Assembly (NCBI RefSeq): GCF_000297395.2
Contig: NZ_HF570108.1
Location: forward strand, 6,805,737-6,869,736
DNA from: Micromonospora lupini str. Lupac 08
GTDB taxonomy: Bacteria; Actinomycetota; Actinomycetes; Mycobacteriales; Micromonosporaceae
Length of the DNA: 64,000 bases
Reading direction: 5' to 3'
The notes under the pieces are model-generated. The model saw only the letters and a list, made by a program, of their open reading frames with translations, ran no database searches and had not been told where the DNA came from. Shown piece after piece: positions 1 through 7,235 of this stretch. The stretch's first letter is position 1. Each line of letters opens with the position of its first letter. The position numbers and the translations under genes are program-made.

Positions 1-727
1 GGGCGGCTGTCGCACCGGAGAGCCCGGCCGGGCCGGAGCCCACGTTGCCGCCCCCACCGAAGAAGAGACCCGCCCAGCCCTTCTTGAACACGCCCTCGGT
101 CGGCGCCGCGCCGGTGCTCTCCGGGAGGAACGCCCGGGACAGGTCGTTCCAGGTGATCATGGGGACGATCGCGTCCACCCGACGGTCCTGGGCGGCCAGC
201 AGCAGCGCCAACCCGCCGCCGTACGAGCCGCCGACCACGCCTACCTTCGGGTCGCCGGGGGCGTCGGTGCGCACCTCGGGCCGGGCGGCCAGCCAGTCCA
301 GCAGCCGCTCGGCGTCGCGCACCTCGTAGTCCGGGTTGTCCAGGTGGATCTCGCCGCCGCTGCGGCCGAAACCCCGCGCGGTCCAGGTGAGCACCGCGTA
401 GCCGCGCCCGGCGAACTCCTCCGCGTCGGAACGCACCGACTCCTTGGTCCCGCCGAACCCGTGCGCCAGCAGCACCGCCGGGACCTTCCGACCGGACGAC
501 GCGTCGTCCGGCAGGTAGAGGGTGGTGTCCAGGTCGACGGGCTGGTCACCGGACGGTCCCGAGCGGACGGTGAGCATCGCGCTCTGGGTGCGTACGCCCG
601 ATCCCTGCGGCCACACCGCCCAGGTGACGGCGACCGCCAGCAGCACGACGACCGCCGCCGCGGCGATCGCGCGGCGGCGGGTGGGCAGGGCACGCCGGAA
701 CCACGCGGCCGGCGACGGCGATCTCAT
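1..727 (-). CDS. Membrane-anchored alpha/beta hydrolase (CocE/S15-like), partial
   Basis: The gene runs leftward off the window; 242 codons from ATG 727 are visible and the C-terminus is missing. A hydrophobic segment at about residues 20-39 after an Arg-rich start is a signal-anchor, so the catalytic part should lie outside the membrane. The alpha/beta-hydrolase marks are an HGFGGT oxyanion loop (residues 89-94) and the nucleophile elbow GGSYGG (166-171, catalytic Ser). The flanking text resembles S15/CocE-type acyl or peptidyl hydrolases. The Asp and His of the triad would lie beyond the window edge. The substrate cannot be told. It is divergent from the conservon that follows. Confidence 0.8.
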   Translation of the reverse strand, partial: MRSPSPAAWFRRALPTRRRAIAAAAVVVLLAVAVTWAVWPQGSGVRTQSAMLTVRSGPSGDQPVDLDTTLYLPDDASSGRKVPAVLLAHGFGGTKESVRSDAEEFAGRGYAVLTWTARGFGRSGGEIHLDNPDYEVRDAERLLDWLAARPEVRTDAPGDPKVGVVGGSYGGGLALLLAAQDRRVDAIVPMITWNDLSRAFLPESTGAAPTEGVFKKGWAGLFFGGGGNVGSGPAGLSGATAA

Positions 728-1102
728 GCGGCACACGGTACGGCTCGCAGGCTGAGCGTTGGCTGAGATCCGCCGTACGTCCGTCCGGTTGCCCCGATCG
801 GTGCGCGAGCCCGGTGCGACCGCGCATCGTCCGGCGCAACCCAGCGAGTTGAGTTCGGATCCCGTGAATTCCGATCTTCCGCGGATATCCCCCTCGATCC
901 CTTCATGTCACACCCACGAATGGGACAGAGCGTGCGCACCTCCCTGACGATCGGTGACATCGCTCGAACTGACGCAAACCTGACTCACCGGCAACCGGTC
1001 GGCCCGTGCAGGGTTCGGTTAGTTTTCCGGTCCGGTGGACGGGACCTGTCGGCGAGCCCGACACCGCGCCGATCCCCCGCCCGACGCCGGAGGAGACACA
1101 CC
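728..1102. other. Gene-free divergent promoter region
   Basis: These 375 bases separate the leftward hydrolase from the rightward conservon, so they should hold both promoters. The part from about 845 to 1035 is less GC-rich than its surroundings, as actinomycete promoters often are, but I find no convincing -35/-10 pair and no long inverted repeat. The only clear signal is the ribosome-binding site GGAGGA (1089-1094) ahead of ATG 1103. No ORF here has coding character. Confidence 0.5.
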
Positions 1103-2287
1103 ATGACAGTCCCCGCGCCGCGGGCCCGTCGACGGACGTCCATGCTGGGCCGGTCGTTGCCGGTACTGCTCATCGTCGCGCTGCTGGCGCCGGTGGGGCT
1201 GCTCTTCGCATCCACCTGGCAGCAGACCGGCGACGATCGAAGCCTGGCCGACTCCGAGCGGCTCGGCGTGCAGTACCTGCGCGCCCTGGCCCCGCTCACC
1301 GAGGCGCTGGTGGAGGCCCAGTCCGCGGCCGTCGCCGGCCGCCCCGTCCCCGGCGAGCCGTTGAGCCGCGCGGTCGAGCAGGCCGCCGCTGTGGACGCCC
1401 GCATCGGCGGGCAACTGCGCAGCCAGGAGCGGTGGGCCGGACTACGGGCCAAGGTGGAGGCGCTGCGCGACCGCAGCCCCGCCGACCCGGAGGCCGCCTA
1501 CACCGCGTACGGCGAGGTCACCGACCTGCTGCTCGCCCTGCACCGCAAGGTCCGGGAGAGCTCGGGGCTGGGCCGCGACCCGGGCGCCGACTCGTTCTTC
1601 CTGCAGGACAGCGCCGGGCAGAAGCTGCCCGAGGCGGTGGTGGCCGCCGGCCGGCTCGCCGACCTGGGCGCGCTCGCCGCCCGACGGCCGCCCGCCGAAC
1701 GGCTCCGCAGCCTCATGGGGCTGACCGGCCTGCGGGTGTCCGCCCTCTCGCCGGCGGGGGACGTGGTCGACAACCTGCGCTCCGCCGTGGACAGCTCGGA
1801 GAGCACCGACCTGGGCGCCAACGTGCTGACCCCGCTGGACGCCTATCAGCGGTCGGTGGAGGCGCTGGCCCTGTACTCGACCCCGAGCGCCGCCGGCACC
1901 ATCGACCAGGGTCAACTGACCGCCGCCGCGCTCAACTCACGCAACGCCGCCCGACAGCTCCAGCCGGTCATCCTCGGCGAACTGGACGCCCTGCTCACCG
2001 AGCGGGCCGACGGGCTGGCCCGGGACCGCTGGCTGGCCGGCGGGGCGGGCGTGGCAGCCGCCCTGCTGCTGGCCTGGCTCGCCGGGATGCTGATCGCCGC
2101 CGCTCGACGCGCACGTCGGCGGGCCGCCACGCCGGACGCCGGTAGCCCCGCCGCCCCGCCGCCCGCCGACCCCTGGCAACCGCCGGCCCCGACCGGCCAA
2201 CCGGCCGACCCTCGGACGCTGCAACCGGTCGGCGCGGCACATGAGCCGATCCTCGCGCAGTGGGGGCCGTTCGATGCTTCTCGGTAG
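1103..2287 (+). CDS. Two-helix membrane protein with large extracytoplasmic domain, head of the conservon operon
   Basis: This 394-residue protein has a transmembrane helix near residues 18-37, a helical extracytoplasmic region of about 265 residues and a second helix near 309-332, followed by an Arg-rich stop-transfer and a Pro-rich cytoplasmic tail. That is the topology of a sensor lacking an output domain, and the external part resembles in style the NIT region of the next protein. It overlaps the next gene by 14 bases, so the two are probably translated together and may form one receptor complex (inference). ATG 1103 is chosen because GGAGGA sits nine bases upstream; a longer in-frame reading from 905 has no such site. 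I do not recognise a named family. Confidence 0.75.
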   Translation: MTVPAPRARRRTSMLGRSLPVLLIVALLAPVGLLFASTWQQTGDDRSLADSERLGVQYLRALAPLTEALVEAQSAAVAGRPVPGEPLSRAVEQAAAVDARIGGQLRSQERWAGLRAKVEALRDRSPADPEAAYTAYGEVTDLLLALHRKVRESSGLGRDPGADSFFLQDSAGQKLPEAVVAAGRLADLGALAARRPPAERLRSLMGLTGLRVSALSPAGDVVDNLRSAVDSSESTDLGANVLTPLDAYQRSVEALALYSTPSAAGTIDQGQLTAAALNSRNAARQLQPVILGELDALLTERADGLARDRWLAGGAGVAAALLLAWLAGMLIAAARRARRRAATPDAGSPAAPPPADPWQPPAPTGQPADPRTLQPVGAAHEPILAQWGPFDASR

Positions 2288-4973
2288 GCTTCGGATCCGC
2301 GGAAAGCTCGCGTTGCTCGTGGTGATCCCCCTGCTCAGCATGGTCGGCCTCGCGGTGCCCGTGGTGCTGGAGCGGGTGGCCGCCGCGCAACGCGCCGCCG
2401 ACATCACCGAGCAGGTACGGCTCGCCAGCCGGGTCGGCAGCCTCGTCCAGGACCTGCAACAGGAACGCATCCTGTCGGTCGGCTTCCTCCTCGGCCGGGT
2501 CGAACGCTCCGAACTGGTCCGCAAGGCCGCCGACGTGGACGACCGGGTGGCCGACCTGCGGGCCGACGGCGGCGACGCGCTGACCGAGCGGGTCGACCAC
2601 GCGCTCAACGGGGTGTCCAGCCTCATCGACCTGCGGACGGCCGTGCTCGCCCGCGCCGCGAACCCCGGTCAGGTGATGGACGCGTTCGGCCCGGTCAACA
2701 GGGGGTTGATCGAGTCGTTGCGGCTGGTCTACAGCGTGGACACCGAGACGTTGCCCGGCCGGCAGGTGCTCGCCCTGGACGGGCTGCTGCGCGCCGACGA
2801 GGGTCTGGGCGCGTGCGCCACCCTGAGCATCCTGGTCAAGGCGATCGGCAGCCCCGACACCACCGCCGGGTACGTGGCGTGCATCGCCGCCCTCCAGGTC
2901 GACAACCTGCGCTTCCGTACCCTCATCACGCCCGAGCAGCTCAAGGTGGCCCAGCTCAACGATGCCGCGGTGGCCGCGCGTACCAGCCCGGACTTCCTGA
3001 TCACCAGCGCCCGGGACCCGGCCGGCGCGGTCCGCGACGTGCCGATGGACGCGCTCTTCCCGGCGGTCCGCACGATGATCCGGCTCGGCCAGTTCGTCGA
3101 GAAGAAGCTCGTCGCCGACGTTCTCGCCGAGGTGAAGGCCGACCAGCGACGGGCGCTGACCGCCGCGTACCTGGTGGGTGCCGCGGCGGCGCTGATCCTG
3201 GCGCTGGTGGTGCTGCTCAGCGCGGCTGTCGCGCGGACGGTGGCCCGACCGCTGACCCAGCTCACCCGCTCCGCCGACCGGGTCGCCCGGGTCGCCGAGG
3301 CGGAGCTGGTCCGGGTCAGCGACGACGAGACGGAACACGTCCAGTCGGTCCGGTTGGAGCCGGTGGTCATCCGGTCCAGCGACGAGATCGGTGACCTGGC
3401 CCGGGCCTTCGACCGGGTGCAGAACACCGCGGCCCAGCTCGTCGAGCGGCAGGTCGCCGGCCGGCGCAACGTGGCGCAGATGTTCGGTCACGTCGGGCGG
3501 CGTACGCAGAATCTGGTGAGCCGGCAGCTCGCGCTCATCGACCGGCTGGAGCAGCAGGAGGCCGACGCGGGTCGCCTGGAGCACCTGTACCGGCTCGACC
3601 ACATCTCCAGCCGGCTGCGGCGCAACGCCGGCAGCCTGGTGGTGCTCTCCGGCTCGGCCGGCGCCGACGCGCACACCGCGCCGGTGCCGCTGGCCGACGT
3701 GGTCCGGCTGGCGCTCGGCGAGATCGAGGACTACACGCGCGTCGAGGTGCAGGTGCCGCCGGGCATCGCCGCGGCTCCGGCGGTCGTCGGTGACCTCGTC
3801 CTGGCGCTGGCCGAGCTGATGGAGAACGCGACGGTCTTCTCCCCGCCGCACACCCGGGTGCTCGTGGCCGGCGAGACCTCCGGGCGGGGCGCCCGGATCA
3901 CTGTGGTGGACAACGGCATCGGCATGAATGAGCAGCGGCTGGCCGAGGAGAACGCCCGGCTCACCCGGCGCGAACGTCTCGACCTGGCGCCGACCGAGGT
4001 GCTCGGCCTCTTCGTGGTGGGCCGGCTGGCCCGCCGCCACGGCTGGGAGGTGAGCCTGGCCGCCACCGTCGGCGGCGGGGTGACCGCGCAGGTGGAGATC
4101 CCGCAGACGTCGCTTGTGGTGCGCCGCGCCGACCGGGCCGGTGCGACTGTCGCCCGTGCCGCGGTACCGGACCGGGGCCGACGGCCGGCTCTCGACTCCG
4201 GCCGCGAAGCCCGCTCCCGCACCGCCGTGGCGGCGCCCGCCGGGTTCGACACGGACCTGCTGAGCCGAGCCACCCGCAGCCTGGAGTCGGGCCAGTCCTG
4301 GGACGCGTTCGGCGCCCGGGAGCCGGCCGACACCGGCGTTCCCGCCGCCACGGCTCACGGTTCGGCCGCCGTCGCGGACAGCTCCGCAGCCGCGACCGCA
4401 ACCCCGACCCCGAAGGCCGCGACCTCGAAGGCCGCGACCCCGACGACGGCGGCGGGTGCGGCCTCCGGTCCCCGGGTGCGGCAGCGGGTGCCCGGTGCCA
4501 GCCTCCCCGCCACCGCCGCGCCGGCCCGGCCGGTCGACGCCACCGGCGCCGACCCGGACGCGGCCCGCGCACTCGTCGAGGCGTTCCAGTCCGGCGTACG
4601 CCGGGCGGAGCTGAGCGTCCCGCCGGCCGGCCGCCCCGGCGGGCAGTGGTCGATGCGGACGGCCACCGAGCCGGCCACCAGCGCCGGTCACACCGTGGCG
4701 GACCCGGGCGCGACCGTCGACCTGCCCGCCACCCCCGGCGGCCTCGGGCCGACGGTGGCGGACACCGCCGGAGTCACCGGGGGCCGTCCCCGGTTGAGCC
4801 GCCGGGTGCCCGGCGCCAACCTCACGGTCTCCCCACCCTGCCAGCCGCTCAGCCAACACCTCGGAGACCCGGCCGAGGTACGCGACCTCATCACCGAGTT
4901 CGAGGCGGGCGTCGCCCGTGCTCTCCGGGAAGTCAGCCCAGACCGTCGCAACGAAGAAGGATCATCACGGTGA
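2274..4973 (+). CDS. Conservon CvnA-type nitrate-sensing-domain histidine-kinase-like protein
   Basis: This 899-residue membrane sensor begins a CvnA-B-C-D set. The order is TM helix (12-34), NIT-type nitrate/nitrite-sensing helical domain (about 45-290), TM helix (297-322), HAMP (325-385), a helical segment with an L-D-H-I-S-S-R motif near 442, a HATPase domain with N-box LMENATVFSPP (about 514) and G-box DNGIGM (about 545), then some 280 disordered Ala/Pro/Thr-rich residues. CvnA proteins of Streptomyces resemble histidine kinases but work with three small partners rather than a response regulator, and no response regulator is present here. ATG 2274 is used because GTGGGGG precedes it; an in-frame ATG at 2241 is less likely. 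Its end overlaps the next start as GTGA. Confidence 0.9.
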   Translation: MLLGRLRIRGKLALLVVIPLLSMVGLAVPVVLERVAAAQRAADITEQVRLASRVGSLVQDLQQERILSVGFLLGRVERSELVRKAADVDDRVADLRADGGDALTERVDHALNGVSSLIDLRTAVLARAANPGQVMDAFGPVNRGLIESLRLVYSVDTETLPGRQVLALDGLLRADEGLGACATLSILVKAIGSPDTTAGYVACIAALQVDNLRFRTLITPEQLKVAQLNDAAVAARTSPDFLITSARDPAGAVRDVPMDALFPAVRTMIRLGQFVEKKLVADVLAEVKADQRRALTAAYLVGAAAALILALVVLLSAAVARTVARPLTQLTRSADRVARVAEAELVRVSDDETEHVQSVRLEPVVIRSSDEIGDLARAFDRVQNTAAQLVERQVAGRRNVAQMFGHVGRRTQNLVSRQLALIDRLEQQEADAGRLEHLYRLDHISSRLRRNAGSLVVLSGSAGADAHTAPVPLADVVRLALGEIEDYTRVEVQVPPGIAAAPAVVGDLVLALAELMENATVFSPPHTRVLVAGETSGRGARITVVDNGIGMNEQRLAEENARLTRRERLDLAPTEVLGLFVVGRLARRHGWEVSLAATVGGGVTAQVEIPQTSLVVRRADRAGATVARAAVPDRGRRPALDSGREARSRTAVAAPAGFDTDLLSRATRSLESGQSWDAFGAREPADTGVPAATAHGSAAVADSSAAATATPTPKAATSKAATPTTAAGAASGPRVRQRVPGASLPATAAPARPVDATGADPDAARALVEAFQSGVRRAELSVPPAGRPGGQWSMRTATEPATSAGHTVADPGATVDLPATPGGLGPTVADTAGVTGGRPRLSRRVPGANLTVSPPCQPLSQHLGDPAEVRDLITEFEAGVARALREVSPDRRNEEGSSR

Positions 4974-5446
4974 CCAGCCCCTTCCTGCACGACAACGTCG
5001 ACCACCAGAGCCAGCCCGGCGCCGTCGGGGACCTCAGTCCCGAGGCGCGCACGTTCAACTGGCTGCTGGACTCCTTCACCTCCAGCACGGCCGGGGTGCT
5101 GGAGGCGATCGCGGTCTCCTCGGACGGGCTGCTGATGGCCATGTCGGCGATCAAGGACCGCTCCAACGCGGAGCGGCTGGCCGCCGTGGTCTCCGGCATG
5201 ACGAGCCTCGCCGGCGGCGCGGCCAGTTGGTACGCGCTCGGCGGCCTGAACCGGGTGATCGTCGACATGGCCGACGGGTACCTGCTGATCAGCGCGATCA
5301 GCAGTGGTTCCGTGCTCGGCGTCGTCGCCGACCGGTCGGCGAACCTGGGCACCGTCGCCTACGAGATGACGCTCTTCGCCGGTCGGGCCGGTGGCGCGCT
5401 GACCCCGCGACTGATCGTCGAACTGAAGAACGCCGTCCAGCAATGA
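4970..5446 (+). CDS. Roadblock/LC7-domain protein (CvnB)
   Basis: This 158-residue cytoplasmic protein consists essentially of one Roadblock/LC7 domain (about residues 24-150): the L-D-S-F text, the A-V-S-S-D-G-L strand, the A-S-W-Y-A segment and the G-Y-L-L-I-S strand are typical. Roadblock proteins partner small GTPases, acting as GAP or scaffold, and in conservons CvnB bridges the sensor and the GTPase CvnD. The GTG start overlaps the TGA of the kinase gene (GTGA) with AGAAGG just upstream, and its own stop overlaps the next ATG (ATGA), so translation is strongly coupled. Confidence 0.92.
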   Translation: MTSPFLHDNVDHQSQPGAVGDLSPEARTFNWLLDSFTSSTAGVLEAIAVSSDGLLMAMSAIKDRSNAERLAAVVSGMTSLAGGAASWYALGGLNRVIVDMADGYLLISAISSGSVLGVVADRSANLGTVAYEMTLFAGRAGGALTPRLIVELKNAVQQ

Positions 5447-5922
5447 CCCCCGACGTCGCCGGCGAGGACCCGGACCCGGAGCCCGGGACCCGGATCCGCC
5501 CCTACCTGCGTACGCCGCACCCGGGTGGGGGCGGCGCGCCGGCGGCACCGGAGCCCGAGCAGGGCGGTGGCGGCCCGACAGGTCCACGACCGTTCGTGCT
5601 CACCTCCGGGCGGGTGGCCGGCGCGGACCCGGCGATCGGGCTGGAGACACAGGTGACCCTGCGCCCCGACGGCGGCCGCTGGACCGAACCACCTGTCGGC
5701 CTGCTGGCGCCGGAGCTCCAGGCGATCATCGCGCTCTGCGCCGAGCCGATCTCGGTGGCCGAACTCTCCGCCCGGACCCGGCTGCAGTTCGGCGTGACCC
5801 GGGTCCTGGTCGGCGACCTGCGGGCCGCCGGGCACCTGGACGTGCACGTCACCGACGCCAACGACGCCTTCGACCCCGACCTCATCCTGCGAGTGATTGA
5901 TGGACTTCGTGCGATCTCCTGA
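5443..5922 (+). CDS. DUF742 protein (CvnC)
   Basis: This 159-residue protein has an acidic, Pro/Gly-rich N-terminus of about 45 residues and a DUF742 domain behind it. The conserved text runs from R-P-F-V-L-T-S-G-R through P-E-L-Q-A-I to L-R-V-L-V-G-D-L, with the winged-helix-like segment E-L-S-A-R-T-R-L. DUF742 proteins are the third conservon component and are thought to be adaptor or DNA-binding-like proteins. ATG 5443 overlaps the preceding stop, and the gene overlaps the start of the GTPase gene by about 23 bases. Confidence 0.92.
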   Translation: MTPDVAGEDPDPEPGTRIRPYLRTPHPGGGGAPAAPEPEQGGGGPTGPRPFVLTSGRVAGADPAIGLETQVTLRPDGGRWTEPPVGLLAPELQAIIALCAEPISVAELSARTRLQFGVTRVLVGDLRAAGHLDVHVTDANDAFDPDLILRVIDGLRAIS

Positions 5923-6652
5923 ATGGCCGGTCGTCCCGATCGGAGGACTCGCCGGCAACAGCGCCACCGCCCGCTACAGCACGGCCCCGGGGACTCCCGG
6001 AGCGGTCGGTCGTGCCACGCCGCCGCCGGCCGGGCCGCCACCGCCGTACCGGCCACCGGCCGGCACCGGACCGACCAACCGGCCCCCGGCGGCGCCACCC
6101 GTGCCGGTCAAGATCCTCGTCGCCGGCGGGTTCGGAGTGGGCAAGACCACCACGGTCGGGGCGATCTCCGAGATCGCGCCGCTGACCACCGAGGCCGAGA
6201 TGACAAGCGCCGGGATCGGCGTGGACGACCCGGGCGTACGGTCGACCAAGACCACCACGACGGTGGCGATGGATTTCGGTTGCGTGACGATCGACCGCAG
6301 CCTGAAGCTCTACCTGTTCGGCACTCCTGGGCAGGCACGCTTCGGTTTCATGTGGGACGACCTGGCCCGGGGCGCGCTCGGCGCGCTGGTGGTGGTCGAC
6401 AGCGCCCGGCTGGACGACTGTTTCCCGGCGATCGACTTCTTCGAGCGGGCCGGGTTGCCGTTCGTGGTCGGGGTCAACGCGTTCGACGGGCGACTGGCCC
6501 TGGAACTCGGCGAGATCCGGTGGGCGCTCGCCATCGGCGACCATGTTCCCCTGGTGCAGTTCGACGCGCGGGACCGGCTCTCGGTGCGGGACGCTCTGCT
6601 GGTCGTCCTGGACCGGGCGTTGGACCGGGCCACCCGGGACAGGAAGGCCTGA
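5900..6652 (+). CDS. Ras-like GTPase of the conservon (CvnD)
   Basis: This 250-residue GTP-binding protein has a Pro-rich N-terminal extension of about 65 residues, then a G domain: P-loop GGFGVGKT (76-83), G3 motif FGTPGQ (about 140) and a G4-position VNAFDG (about 192) in place of canonical NKxD. Family knowledge places it as the output switch of the conservon, cycling on the roadblock protein. The departure at G4 occurs in other CvnD proteins and need not abolish GTP binding. Start candidates TTG 5897, ATG 5900 and GTG 5909 lie close together; ATG 5900 is preferred. The gene overlaps the end of the DUF742 gene. Confidence 0.92.
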   Translation: MDFVRSPEWPVVPIGGLAGNSATARYSTAPGTPGAVGRATPPPAGPPPPYRPPAGTGPTNRPPAAPPVPVKILVAGGFGVGKTTTVGAISEIAPLTTEAEMTSAGIGVDDPGVRSTKTTTTVAMDFGCVTIDRSLKLYLFGTPGQARFGFMWDDLARGALGALVVVDSARLDDCFPAIDFFERAGLPFVVGVNAFDGRLALELGEIRWALAIGDHVPLVQFDARDRLSVRDALLVVLDRALDRATRDRKA

Positions 6653-6689
6653 GTCGACGGGCTCCGGCCGTGGCGGGAAGGGGTGATCT

Positions 6690-7199
6690 GTGAGGGGCGA
6701 CCTGGACGAGACGCTGGCCCGGCTGGCCCGGCGCGAGGAGGCGCTGCGCCGGCGGGTCACCGATCGGGACGACACCGCACCACCGCCCGGCCCGACCGCT
6801 GGGCCGGCCCCCGCCACGGGTGGGCGCAACGCCTGGCCCGCCCGGCACGCGGAACGAGACGGCCCCGGCGACGTCGTCGGGTGGGGTCCGGTCGAGGAGG
6901 TGGCCGAGGCGGTCCGCCAGGTCGTCGGCGCCCACCCGGGCCTGGCGGTGACCGTCCGCGTCGAGCACGACGGTCGGACGTACCCGCTGCGGGTCTCCTG
7001 GGACGGCTCGGACGTCACGGTCGGACCGGAGCCGCCGGCGGCCCCGGTGCAACCCCCGCCGTCCTGGCCGCTGTCCGGTCGGACGGTGCCCGCGTGGGCC
7101 CCTGGCCCCGACGGGTTGACCCCGGACCCGGCGGCCCGCCTGGCGGAGCTGATCCGGCGGGACCCGTCGCTGTTGGACGAGTTGGATCCTCGGCGCTGA
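6690..7199 (+). CDS. Hypothetical protein, probable fifth conservon-linked gene
   Basis: This 169-residue soluble protein starts at GTG 6690 with GAAGGGG eight bases upstream, 37 bases after the GTPase gene. Its first 22 residues are a charged helix (LDETLARLARREEALRRRV), followed by a disordered Pro/Gly linker. The core (about 65-115) reads E-V-A-E-A-V-R-Q-V-V then alternating hydrophobic strands around R-V-S-W-D-G-S-D-V-T. A C-terminal acidic helix carries A-R-L-A-E-L-I-R-R-D-P-S-L-L. I recognise no family. Spacing and strand suggest co-transcription with the conservon; coiled-coil adaptor is only a guess. Confidence 0.7.
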   Translation: MRGDLDETLARLARREEALRRRVTDRDDTAPPPGPTAGPAPATGGRNAWPARHAERDGPGDVVGWGPVEEVAEAVRQVVGAHPGLAVTVRVEHDGRTYPLRVSWDGSDVTVGPEPPAAPVQPPPSWPLSGRTVPAWAPGPDGLTPDPAARLAELIRRDPSLLDELDPRR

Positions 7200-7235
7200 T
7201 CGCCGCGACGGGCCGACGGCGGCTACGGTCGGGCG

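Noticed and set aside
1995..4859. 954-codon minus-strand open frame
   Set aside because: It lies wholly antisense to the NIT kinase gene; its protein is Arg/Gly/Pro-rich with no domain, as expected of a high-GC shadow frame.
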